DNA of 64,000 bases from Bacteroides salyersiae WAL 10018 = DSM 18765 = JCM 12988. Lineage in GTDB: Bacteria; Bacteroidota; Bacteroidia; Bacteroidales; Bacteroidaceae. The stretch lies in NCBI RefSeq assembly GCF_000381365.1, contig NZ_KB905467.1, positions 737,604 to 801,603 on the forward strand, in the 5' to 3' direction. The position numbers were made by a program, and so were the translations under genes. The notes below the pieces were generated by a model. That model was not told the DNA's origin. It was given only the letters and a program-made list of their open reading frames with translations, and ran no database searches. Positions 35,437 to 44,145 of this stretch are shown in pieces (position 1 is the first letter of the stretch; each line of letters opens with the position of its first letter).

Positions 35437-36192
35437 TTAGATATAACCTTTGGTTTGGTAAACGATGCTACCACCCCATTCGTGTAGTAGCTCTTTCCAT
35501 TTCGTTAGCACCTTTATATCCGGCTTCCACCAATTATCAGATATCGTAAGAGGACTTCTTGCATCTACGGAAAAATAATCCATGTTGAGCCCTTGTTTGG
35601 AGAAACATTTCAGGCTGCGTCTGATGTGTGACGCGGTGGTTATTAAAAGACAATCCTCTCCTGCTATCCCTTTCTGTTTAAGAATTTCTGATGTGAAAAG
35701 TACGTTTTCGTATGTATTCTTCGATTGCTGTTCAAATACAAAAACTTCCGGAGGAACTCTGGCATACTTTTTCATATAGTGCAGAAATAGATTCTTTTCT
35801 GAGGTTCCGTCTTTATGTATGTTTGCCACCATGTCTCCTGTGATCAGTATCTTTTCCAAATGTCCTTCTTTCCATAAGCTGACGGCTTTCCACAGCCTGT
35901 TTCTCATATCCGGCTTGATTCCATTCTGTGTTCTACTTTTGTCGTACATCACATAGCCTATTTTTCCGGTTGATTTATCCATGTATCCGAATCCTCCCAT
36001 TATGATTCCTGCTTTATATCTTTTGTCCGGATTCCATTGAGGATTAGCATAAAATCTATCATTCCAATAGCAGACATAAGAATAAAACAAATCGTTAGTC
36101 AAGAGATAAGCCAATAGAGTACAAATGAATAATGCAGTATAAATAAGTTTGTAGGAATTACGATGTTTCCTTTTAACTTTTGCATTTATCAT
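35437..36192 (-). CDS. YdcF/ElyC-like (DUF218) membrane protein, copy 1
   Basis: A 251-aa protein with one N-terminal membrane helix (about 15-34) and a DUF218 domain: AGIIMGGFGYMD (about 62), RNRLWKAVSLWKEGHLEK, ILITGD, NTYENVLFTSEIL and LLITTASHIRRSLKCF. It ends WGGSIVYQTKGYI, like IGDRVYQIMGYI in its neighbour. Its ATG overlaps the stop of the upstream acyltransferase (ATGA), so its translation may fall when that gene is frameshifted. Confidence 0.8.
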   Translation of the reverse strand: MINAKVKRKHRNSYKLIYTALFICTLLAYLLTNDLFYSYVCYWNDRFYANPQWNPDKRYKAGIIMGGFGYMDKSTGKIGYVMYDKSRTQNGIKPDMRNRLWKAVSLWKEGHLEKILITGDMVANIHKDGTSEKNLFLHYMKKYARVPPEVFVFEQQSKNTYENVLFTSEILKQKGIAGEDCLLITTASHIRRSLKCFSKQGLNMDYFSVDARSPLTISDNWWKPDIKVLTKWKELLHEWGGSIVYQTKGYI

Positions 36193-37276
36193 ATATGTAG
36201 CTTCAATAGCTTAAAAGTTCTTTCCTTTAACCATGCCACAGCAAATGATGAAATAAACACAAGCGGAACAAGTATAAAGAAATATATTCCAAATTGAGAC
36301 TGATTAACGAAATAATGTTCTTTAAAATATGGATAATAAATTGCATCGAAAATATAGCAGCACAGATACATATCCAATGATAAGCCGGATATTTTAGCCA
36401 GTATTTTTTTATTCATTTTAGAGTGAATATCCAATTGATAAAACAGTAAGAAAAACAATACGGCTATTGGTATTCCGAAAACCCCATTGGAACTTCCACA
36501 TATTTGTACTAATGTATGATTATGGATAAATATAAGATTAAAAATAGGATTTATCAAACATATACCCAATATGATCATCCATGCCCATCCTTTTCTTATT
36601 GTTGGTTTATATTCGTGTATATAGGCTCCTATAAAGTAGAATGTCAACGGAAAACACTGTTGCCAAAAACCGGGAACTAAATGTACTCCATATCTGTTCA
36701 GAAGATCGGGTAGTGCAGTCATTATGTATAATGTACCTATAAGTATTAATTTCTGTTTCTGGTCAGGTATCGCTTTATATAATAGATTCAGAAAAGGGGT
36801 CAGCAAAAATAGTCCGATCCACATTTCTATATACCAACCGTAGGGGATGGCAGAGAAATCTAATACTTTTAATCCCCATTGTATCCACGACAGGCTTTCA
36901 TGCAGATAATATTTTCTGAATATAATTGTTATTAATGAAAACAGTAGGTAGGAAATAATGACCCTGACACCTCCTTTATAATATTTCTTGTTGATTGATT
37001 TATTGGTATTCAGATAACCGGTTAATAGAAGAAAGAGGGAAACGCCTATATAGAACAAGAAGCTGATTGTTGCTTGTATGAATAAGGAAGTTCCTTCGAA
37101 AGTACTTGTTTTGAAAGCTGTATGTAAACTGAAAAAATGTCCTGCTATTACAAATAATATGGCACAACTTCTTATAAAATCTAATCCTACATTACGAGTT
37201 TGGCATAGGTTTTGTCCCCCCCCCTAATGGTGTCGATGTTTTTTGTTGCATTTTCTTGGTAAGTTATTGTTTTCAT
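36189..37276 (-). CDS. O-acyltransferase (acyltransferase family 3), split by a G9 tract
   Basis: Ten-helix-type membrane acyltransferase that would O-acetylate the capsule sugar. The main open part (from about 37200 to 36189) encodes NVGLDFIRSCAILFVIAGHFF, whose Asp-x-x-Arg...His core is the family's active-site motif, then GYLNTNKSINKKYYKGG, PYGWYIEMWIG and further helices. It has no start codon in frame. Two ATGs lie upstream, at 37276 (7 bp after the previous stop) and 37251, each in another frame. Between them and the domain is a run of nine G (coding strand). With nine G both stop early; with ten G the 37276 start reads through (362 aa), with eight G the 37251 start does (353 aa). Either a phase-variable gene in the off state or a true mutation. 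I annotate it from the first ATG. Confidence 0.75.
37216..37224 (-). repeat. nine-G homopolymer tract (candidate phase switch)
   Basis: Nine C on the plus strand, nine G on the coding strand, near the 5' end of the acyltransferase gene. It is the only such mononucleotide G/C run I found inside a gene in the window, in a region that is otherwise AT-rich. Confidence 0.8.
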
Positions 37277-37283
37277 TGACTTT

Positions 37284-38462
37284 TTATTTTTTTTGTTGGC
37301 ATTGCGGATTTTTTAATTTGCTAAACAGGGTTTCCCATTGCTTATAAATAACTTCCGAATCATAACATTCTTTTAATTTGTTAAAAGCTTTTTCTCCTAA
37401 TTCTTCTATCTGTGTCTGATTATTCCACAATTCTACTATTTGTTTTTCTAAATCTTTTATGTTATTGGGCTCAAATAGTTTTCCTATTGCTTCTTTTCCT
37501 TGTCCGATAATTTCGGTAAATCCTCCATGATTGGGGCCGATAGTACATTTGCCATATTTTGCTGCTTCGAGGATAGTCATTGGAAAGCCTTCATACCATT
37601 TACTTGCCATGATAAAGAACGATGCTTCTTGATAAAATGTATTCAATTTTTCTCCTGAAAGATATCCTTTTAATTCACAGTTAACCGGTAAGTTCTGAAC
37701 CAAGTCAATATCTCTTATTTCTCCTGCAAATTTGAATGATATTTCAGGATATTTTCTGGCTACCTTTATTATTAAATCTACTCCTTTTTCTCTACTGATT
37801 CTGCCACAAAAAGCAATATAACGACCATGATATGTAACGTATTTCTGTGGAGCGTCCATTAAATTAGGAATAACTGTGATTTTATTTTTTTCAAATCCGG
37901 CAACAATTAATTTTTCTTTTTGAAAGGATGTAATGCATGCGAACATGTCCACATTATTTTTATACGCTTTAGTCCATCTTGCATATGCATTTCTCAATGT
38001 ATATCCTATGGACTTAAAAATTGAATGTTCGCAATTATATTTGATACAATTCCATTCATGCCTTTTTTTTAAACAAATTTCACAAGGTTTCTCATTACGC
38101 ATGAATAATCCTGTCGGGCAAATTAAGCGGAAATTGTGAATCGTCATAATGACGGGAACATTCGCTTTTTTGCATTCAAAAAGGGCTGCCGGGCTGATGA
38201 ATGGGTATAAGTTGTGTACATTGACTATGTCCGGTTTTTCCTTGTGTAGTATTTCTTTCATGTTTTTGACCCCAACAGGAGAATAAATTCCTGAAAGAAA
38301 TCCTTTGATTTTACCTATTAGAGTCTCTCTGGTATCTTCAGTTGTCATGCGATAGAAACAGATGCTATGTCCATGTTTTTGAAGCATGGTGCCCATTTTG
38401 TCTACTACAGTTTCTTCACCGCTATATTTTCCGTAATTATTATGGACTAAGAGTATTTTCAT
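37284..38462 (-). CDS. glycosyltransferase family 4
   Basis: A 392-aa GT-B-fold glycosyltransferase of the capsule operon that transfers a sugar from a nucleotide donor to the growing lipid-linked repeat unit. N-terminal HNNYGKYSGEETVVDKM, a central CGRISREKGVDLIIKVA (about 225) that opens the donor domain, and the EGFPMTILEAAKYGKCTIG stretch (about 300), with the E-x7-E donor-binding motif. A Cys-rich insert (CEICLKKRHEWNCIKYNCEH, about 130) is notable and occurs in a subset of such enzymes. Start ATG overlaps the previous stop (ATGA). Confidence 0.88.
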   Translation of the reverse strand: MKILLVHNNYGKYSGEETVVDKMGTMLQKHGHSICFYRMTTEDTRETLIGKIKGFLSGIYSPVGVKNMKEILHKEKPDIVNVHNLYPFISPAALFECKKANVPVIMTIHNFRLICPTGLFMRNEKPCEICLKKRHEWNCIKYNCEHSIFKSIGYTLRNAYARWTKAYKNNVDMFACITSFQKEKLIVAGFEKNKITVIPNLMDAPQKYVTYHGRYIAFCGRISREKGVDLIIKVARKYPEISFKFAGEIRDIDLVQNLPVNCELKGYLSGEKLNTFYQEASFFIMASKWYEGFPMTILEAAKYGKCTIGPNHGGFTEIIGQGKEAIGKLFEPNNIKDLEKQIVELWNNQTQIEELGEKAFNKLKECYDSEVIYKQWETLFSKLKNPQCQQKK

Positions 38463-38974
38463 GATTTTTTCGGATATATTTTAGCAGGGATGCCTACGGC
38501 TATCGAGTTGTCCGGCACATCACACAGAACAACTGCATTGGCTCCTATTGTTACATTATTTCCTATTTTGATTTTCCCTAAAACTTTTGCTCCTGCTCCA
38601 AATTCTACATTATTTCCAATAACCGGTACATCATGATCCTTGTTTTTGGTTCCTATTGTGACTCCTTGCCTCAAAATACAATTCTCACCCATTATAGTGT
38701 CTGGATTAATAATAATGCATCCGTAATGATGAATTCTTAATCCTCCACCGATCTGTGCACCTCTTGGAATATAAATTCCGATAATTGTATTGAACAAAAA
38801 GAAAAATGGCAAATGAATAATATTGAATATAATTCGGATGGGGGTGAATTTGATTTTTTGAATACGATGTCCTATTCTATATAAGATAACGCAAATTATG
38901 GACGGTTCATCCCATTGTATTTTGCCATTACTTTTCCTATATGCTTTTAGATCTTCTTTAATAGTAGATATCAT
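38459..38974 (-). CDS. serine acetyltransferase-like LbH acetyltransferase
   Basis: A 171-aa protein with the left-handed beta-helix of hexapeptide acetyltransferases (IPRGAQIGGGLRIHH, CIIINPDTIMGENCILRQG, IKIGNNVTIGANAVV). The HHYG and GTKNKDHD blocks match the CysE-like branch. In a capsule operon it more likely acetylates a sugar of the repeat unit than serine. I chose the ATG at 38974, 5 bp after the previous stop; an in-frame ATG 42 bp upstream lies inside the upstream gene. Confidence 0.85.
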   Translation of the reverse strand: MISTIKEDLKAYRKSNGKIQWDEPSIICVILYRIGHRIQKIKFTPIRIIFNIIHLPFFFLFNTIIGIYIPRGAQIGGGLRIHHYGCIIINPDTIMGENCILRQGVTIGTKNKDHDVPVIGNNVEFGAGAKVLGKIKIGNNVTIGANAVVLCDVPDNSIAVGIPAKIYPKKS

Positions 38975-38979
38975 TAGAG

Positions 38980-39906
38980 TTAAATATAGTGAGAGATTAT
39001 GTACTTTTTGATACAAAAAGGCAATATGCTGATTATTAGGAATAAATAAACCTTTCGATTCATCGGATTATATTTGAGGGATAAAAAACACTCTTTAATT
39101 GCTTTCTTTTTAAAGTTGTATCTTATATCTGTTGAAGCTCTCATTTTGTGCCATAAAGAGATGTATTTCTTTAAATCTTTGCGGGTCTTTTCTGACGTCT
39201 TTGATAATAGTATTTTTAATTCATTCCCTACCGGATCGCCTTCGTCTTGTGTTCTTGGAGGGGTATTGGTAAGAATATACCCTTCTCCCATATTATATAT
39301 GGCCAAAGGTTCGGTGCTATATGCAATTTGTGTAATTGTAGATAATTTAGCCCAGGTTATCAGATCTTCTCCGGATTTGACATGGGAAGGAAAACCGTTT
39401 ATTGCTTTTAGCGGTTGCTTTTTTATCATCACGGAAATGGAACAAATCGGAGGATGTGAACATGCAGCTACTTCGAAATAATTGGATAATATACCTTCTT
39501 TCTCAAAAGGTAATTTATTGAGAGTTATGATATTCTCTTTTCCCGAAGCTGTTTTATTTATATAACTGGTTGCATACATTCCGCATTGTGGATATTGGAT
39601 TTGCAACTTGTATAACGTTTGCAAAAAGTTTGATTTCCATTCGTCATCGGCATCCAGAAAAGCTATTAATTCATATCTTGCTTTTTCTATCCCTTTGTTT
39701 CGGGCTGCAGACACCCCTGCGTTTTGTTGATGAATCAGCCGTATACGCGGGTCTTTTACTTTCTCTACCTCTATTGCACTATTGTCTGTACTTCCATCAT
39801 TAACAACGACTATTTCGAAGTCTTGAAAAGTCTGTGTAAGTACAGATTGTAATGTCTTTCTTATTTGTTTTTCTTTATTATACAGTGGTATTACGACTGA
39901 GATCAT
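38980..39906 (-). CDS. glycosyltransferase family 2
   Basis: A 308-aa GT-A-fold enzyme. The nucleotide-binding N-terminus is SVVIPLYNKEKQIRKTLQSV with VNDGSTDNSA, and the metal-binding acidic motif is FLDADDEW (about 88-95). It should add one sugar to the lipid-linked capsule repeat in the cytoplasm. Its first 29 bases overlap the end of the polymerase gene upstream. Confidence 0.9.
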   Translation of the reverse strand: MISVVIPLYNKEKQIRKTLQSVLTQTFQDFEIVVVNDGSTDNSAIEVEKVKDPRIRLIHQQNAGVSAARNKGIEKARYELIAFLDADDEWKSNFLQTLYKLQIQYPQCGMYATSYINKTASGKENIITLNKLPFEKEGILSNYFEVAACSHPPICSISVMIKKQPLKAINGFPSHVKSGEDLITWAKLSTITQIAYSTEPLAIYNMGEGYILTNTPPRTQDEGDPVGNELKILLSKTSEKTRKDLKKYISLWHKMRASTDIRYNFKKKAIKECFLSLKYNPMNRKVYLFLIISILPFCIKKYIISHYI

Positions 39907-41194
39907 ATTTGTCTCCTTTTATAAGTCCTAACATCATTCCATAAAATCCGAATGGATAAGAGAGTGTAGCCATTGAGTAGTTTACTACGTTATCGGTGTA
40001 CATGGTCAAAACCACTCCTGCCATAGTGCTTCCAGCTACAATTGCGCACATCTTTATGGCTGTACTATTCTTTTTATTGTATTCTATAAAGCAATGCATA
40101 ATGATGCTGCCAATGAGCAATAGGTATAGTACAATTCCGATTAATCCGTTGTCACATGACATTTGAACATAATCATTATGTGGCACTCTTAGTCCTCCAA
40201 ATATATAATTTGAGTACATATAGTTTTGTACACTTCCCGTACCGGAACCAATAACTTCCTTTTTGTAATAAAAATGTTCTTTTAAGTGTTCCCACATTGC
40301 AAACCGGGCGTTGCTGTTGATGTCATCTTTGGATACTCTCCCTTGTCGGAGTTGTTCCATACTGATACTATTTCCTCCGTCTTTAAACATTTTTTCTTTA
40401 ATGCTTGGAATTGTGAATATGGCAACGATGAAGAGTAAAGTAATTCCAAAAATTACCGGTAATGATTTCATTTTGTATTTAAAGAAAAAGAAAGTTGCCA
40501 ATGCCATTGTTGTCCCCATGATGCTGGTGCGTAATACCCATAAAATACAAGGGATCATGAACAGGATGCACAATAATAAATCTTTTTTTTCTTTTCCGCC
40601 GTGATAGTATAATGCTAAAGAAAATATGCATATGGATATGTAGTGTATGCTTCGTGCTGTTCCATACCAGAATACTCCCGGAACCAAATAACTTAACAAT
40701 GGAATGAAAGAAAATCCGATGGATACGATAGCTACTACTCTTGCCCCTAATCCGGCTTTAATGAAAACTTCCTTATCTCTGACCACTGCCGATGCAAAAA
40801 ACATGATTAATAGCGGATAACTATATTTTAATATGACACGAAATCCATAAACAAGAGATGTTGTATAGCTCAAACCTATAACCAACCATATCATATAAAT
40901 CAGATACAGGATGGTTGTAATATTCCATTGTGGCTTTCTTTTTACTATAAATAGTCCGATGATACATAAGAATTCCAATATCATTAGACGGATAGCCATC
41001 AAGTCCAACACTCCGGGTACTGAAAACGCCAATAGACCGGTCGAGAAAGTCAGTACCCAAAATAATTCCGGTCCGTCCAGCAGCAGCTTCTTCTTTTTAT
41101 TCAGAGGATGAACGACTGTTTCTTGTTTTGCAAATAGGAATTTTATTCCTATAATTGTAATAACAAGAAAGTATATATAGTTTAAGAAATACAT
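39878..41194 (-). CDS. O-antigen polymerase/ligase-like protein (Wzy)
   Basis: A 438-aa inner-membrane protein with about ten helices. The long outer loop contains RFAMWEHLKEHFYYKKEVIG and is followed by GGLRVPHNDYVQMSCDNGLIG, the His-Asn-x-Tyr and Gly-x-x-Gly pattern of the O-antigen ligase/polymerase family. In a Wzx-dependent operon this is the best candidate for the polymerase that joins repeat units in the periplasm. Start 4 bp before the end of the preceding gene's spacer; GC content is low, as in the whole operon. Confidence 0.85.
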   Translation of the reverse strand: MYFLNYIYFLVITIIGIKFLFAKQETVVHPLNKKKKLLLDGPELFWVLTFSTGLLAFSVPGVLDLMAIRLMILEFLCIIGLFIVKRKPQWNITTILYLIYMIWLVIGLSYTTSLVYGFRVILKYSYPLLIMFFASAVVRDKEVFIKAGLGARVVAIVSIGFSFIPLLSYLVPGVFWYGTARSIHYISICIFSLALYYHGGKEKKDLLLCILFMIPCILWVLRTSIMGTTMALATFFFFKYKMKSLPVIFGITLLFIVAIFTIPSIKEKMFKDGGNSISMEQLRQGRVSKDDINSNARFAMWEHLKEHFYYKKEVIGSGTGSVQNYMYSNYIFGGLRVPHNDYVQMSCDNGLIGIVLYLLLIGSIIMHCFIEYNKKNSTAIKMCAIVAGSTMAGVVLTMYTDNVVNYSMATLSYPFGFYGMMLGLIKGDKYDLSRNTTV

Positions 41195-41198
41195 GAAT

Positions 41199-42356
41199 TT
41201 AGTTTGTTATTTTTTTATACATGTCATTGAAAAGTAAGGTGTATTTTTTATATCCGAATTGCTCTACATAATGTACTGCATTCATAGAAAGAGTTTTCAT
41301 GTATTGAGGATTCTCCAATAGGTAACAAATCTTTTCTGTCATATCCTCCGTGTTTTCTTGTGCATGCAGTAATCCTACCTCTTTGTCTTTTACAACTTCC
41401 GGTAAGCCTCCTGTATTTGATGCTACTACAACACAGCCGCGTGCCATTCCTTCGATAGCGGTTAAGCCAAATCCTTCACTTCGTGAAGGCATAAGTAATA
41501 TGTCTATTTGATCATAATATGTTTGTAGATGGTATTGTGCTTGTCGGTCTATCCATGTAATTGATTTTTCTACTTGTAATGAATGGGCTTGTTGCAACAT
41601 AAGTTCTTTTAGAGAACCGCTGCCCACTATTAATAACTTTATTTCAGGATGGTGTTTTCGAATTTCCGTAAAAGCCGGTATGACCAGATCCATTCCTTTG
41701 ATTTTTTCTAATCGGCTGATTACTCCGATACAGGTAGGGTGTCCCCATTCTTTGTTTTGTTCTCTTATTTGAATGTATGGAGATAGCGTATTGTATATTG
41801 TAAAGTGGTTTCTCTTTTTTAAAATTGTATCAAATGAATATAGCTGTGAATGATTGAAAAAGGATTCCTCTGCTTTTTTAGTAATGCATGTAAATGCACG
41901 AACACAATGCTTTTGTATAAAGTGAATGAACCGTAGATTCTGATAGATATCCGCCATTGTATGTGAAGTTACGATGATATTCTTTACATGCAATAAATAA
42001 TGTAATACAAGTACGACAGATAATGCAGGCGGCATATATTGCACATGTACGATATCAATTTGTTCTTGATGGATTATTTTTTTTAGATGTGTGTAGAGAA
42101 ATGATATTAGTTTAAAATTTGTGGGATATGTTATTTTTATGTTGTAATCATTGTATTGTGGAGAAACAATGTATATATTGGCACCAGCTTCCTTAAATTG
42201 TGAAACTGTTAATTGGATATGTCTGAAAAAGCAGATAACTGTGACTTTATACCCACATTGAGTGAGAGCTTTTACTAAATTCAGAGTTTGTATTTCAGTT
42301 CCTCCTACCGCCAAATGAGATATTGTAATGAGTACATTCTTAGATTTCATCTCCAA
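41199..42356 (-). CDS. glycosyltransferase family 4
   Basis: A 385-aa GT-B enzyme. The N-terminus has HLAVGGTEIQTLNLVKAL (acceptor domain), GVISRLEKIKGMDLVIPAF near residue 204 starts the donor domain, and SRSEGFGLTAIEGMARGCVV (about 295) holds the E-x7-E motif. It should add a sugar to the capsule repeat. From the ATG at 42356 it overlaps the previous gene by 17 bp; a second in-frame ATG at 42350 is equally possible. Confidence 0.9.
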   Translation of the reverse strand: MEMKSKNVLITISHLAVGGTEIQTLNLVKALTQCGYKVTVICFFRHIQLTVSQFKEAGANIYIVSPQYNDYNIKITYPTNFKLISFLYTHLKKIIHQEQIDIVHVQYMPPALSVVLVLHYLLHVKNIIVTSHTMADIYQNLRFIHFIQKHCVRAFTCITKKAEESFFNHSQLYSFDTILKKRNHFTIYNTLSPYIQIREQNKEWGHPTCIGVISRLEKIKGMDLVIPAFTEIRKHHPEIKLLIVGSGSLKELMLQQAHSLQVEKSITWIDRQAQYHLQTYYDQIDILLMPSRSEGFGLTAIEGMARGCVVVASNTGGLPEVVKDKEVGLLHAQENTEDMTEKICYLLENPQYMKTLSMNAVHYVEQFGYKKYTLLFNDMYKKITN

Positions 42357-43380
42357 TTATTTTATTTATATTCCATGAGTTTGCTTTTCTTAGATCTATT
42401 TGTCCTAACATCCATTGGTCCTCATTTTGGTTCAAGCAGGTTAATCGGATTAGGAAAGGTGGCTTTTGAAATTTCTGGATATGTTTCAATATGATGTCAA
42501 GCTTCACGAATCCGTAATATCGTGGATTGTTACAGATTTTATCGTTTGGATTTACTGTCCAGCAAAGAATGTATCGGGGGGACAGCTTCCTGTGAATTGT
42601 TTTCAATAAAATTTTCAGTTGTTGTTTCTTAGTGGATTCATAGTCAATAATGTCATATTTTCTATTTTCAGATTCTTTGAGGATAATATAAGCTACCAAC
42701 TCTTTTTCTTTATAATAATAAATATATAAAAAGTTACCGTTCGGATTTGATAGCCTCCATTTTAGGTAAGTTGGATCTTTTTTTATAGAAACCGTATTCT
42801 GTTCAGATTCTTTTTCTGCAAGAACAGCCATTTCTGATATTTTGGGACTTTTAGATAAAATGATGGTTTCTTTGTTTTTTTGTTTGATCTCTTTGGGGAA
42901 TTCAATTTCTCTTTTTTTGGTCCTTAAACTATTTATCGAGAAAGAAAACAGTTGATTTCTTGGAGCTAACGGAATCCAACCTAATTTCAGATATCCGTTT
43001 AAGGTTGCTCCGCCTGAAGATGAGTTTGAACTTACTTTGTAATTTTTATCTTTATCTAATTCTTGGATAGAATACTCCGTGATTTTTGAAAATAATCCCT
43101 TTCTTCTATAATCCGGATCGGTTACCGTATCTGCTAAAGAAGCATTTAGAAAGACATTTTCTTTATAATGCATGGGTTGTATCATATAACCTCTGAAAGC
43201 AACGATTTTATCTTTGTCTAACGCAACGAACCCCATTGGAGTTTGTGTATATGGGTTTTGTGTGTATTTCCAATCAAAATATTTATGTTTATCGTTGTCT
43301 GAGAATTTCCATAAATGTTTTAAGAGTTTAATAACTTGCTCTCTATCTTCCTCTTTGTATTTTCTAAATGTAAATTCCAT
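42340..43380 (-). CDS. GNAT family N-acetyltransferase
   Basis: A 346-aa acyltransferase. The GNAT fold appears in the first part: FTFRKYKEEDREQVIKLLKH, VALDKDKIVAFRGYMIQP, and a CoA-loop-like TVTDPDYRRKGLFSKIT (about 92). Its C-terminal half is longer than in plain GNATs and may form a second half-domain, as in the pairs that modify capsule or mycolic sugars. It is next to a PIG-L deacetylase (1-bp gap), which suggests deacetylation of an amino sugar and then N-acylation with another group. The acyl donor is unknown. Confidence 0.8.
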   Translation of the reverse strand: MEFTFRKYKEEDREQVIKLLKHLWKFSDNDKHKYFDWKYTQNPYTQTPMGFVALDKDKIVAFRGYMIQPMHYKENVFLNASLADTVTDPDYRRKGLFSKITEYSIQELDKDKNYKVSSNSSSGGATLNGYLKLGWIPLAPRNQLFSFSINSLRTKKREIEFPKEIKQKNKETIILSKSPKISEMAVLAEKESEQNTVSIKKDPTYLKWRLSNPNGNFLYIYYYKEKELVAYIILKESENRKYDIIDYESTKKQQLKILLKTIHRKLSPRYILCWTVNPNDKICNNPRYYGFVKLDIILKHIQKFQKPPFLIRLTCLNQNEDQWMLGQIDLRKANSWNINKIIGDEI

Positions 43381-43381
43381 A

Positions 43382-44143
43382 CTAATTTGCTGTAAAAAAT
43401 AATTCTTTTTTCCATTGAAAAGCCTTCAGGAAATATTTTGGTAAATTTCCTGAATATGAAATGCCGCACCTTGCTTTATTGTTTATGTAGATATTTATAG
43501 CCTGTTCTTTTATATTTCCCTTGGATGATGTTATATAAAATGAGTGTCTGAAGTTCATCTGGGAAATCTTATATATCGGCATGTGGTACCATACCCATAC
43601 ACAATACAAGAATAGTTTTTTATTACTATTGTGCAATATATCATTTATTATTTTTGTTGCTGCTTCATGATCTGGTGAACACTCGAAAGGATGAGGGTAA
43701 AAGATACAGTCCGGATTTATGTATTTTATTAGCTCATCAAGTTTCTTATGGTAATTTATATTGTTTATTATACTATCAAATTCGCCATCAGGAAAATCTA
43801 AGAAATATATTCTTTCTTTAGGTATTCCAATAAGTTTATTTGCATTGATAGTGAGATGTTTACGATGTGAAATCACATCGTAAACATCTCGGGGGCAACA
43901 TTCTTTATGTGCGGCTTCTCCTTTAGATAGGATTATGATATCAATTTCTTTTTTTTCTTGAATCAGTTTATGCATAAGATGAGCACATCCAAAGACTTCA
44001 TCATCAGGATGCGGTGAAATTATGAGAACTTTTTTCATCTTATTTATTTCTAATGGTTTGCTATATAATTTGCAAAAAGAATGTAATAACATTCTATGAA
44101 CATTATAGTATATACATTTTATATAATGTTTGAACTTACTCAT
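43382..44143 (-). CDS. PIG-L family deacetylase
   Basis: A 253-aa zinc amidase that removes an N-acetyl group from a sugar. The metal motif is ISPHPDDEVFGCAHL (about 44), with ILSKGEAAHKECC after it and HPFECSPDHEAA (about 150) giving the third ligand His. It is a paralog of the gene at 45186 and shares YCVWVWYH and ARCGISYSGNLPKYF with it. It is separated from the acyltransferase-like gene upstream by 2 bp. Confidence 0.88.
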   Translation of the reverse strand: MSKFKHYIKCIYYNVHRMLLHSFCKLYSKPLEINKMKKVLIISPHPDDEVFGCAHLMHKLIQEKKEIDIIILSKGEAAHKECCPRDVYDVISHRKHLTINANKLIGIPKERIYFLDFPDGEFDSIINNINYHKKLDELIKYINPDCIFYPHPFECSPDHEAATKIINDILHNSNKKLFLYCVWVWYHMPIYKISQMNFRHSFYITSSKGNIKEQAINIYINNKARCGISYSGNLPKYFLKAFQWKKELFFTAN

Positions 44144-44145
44144 CT

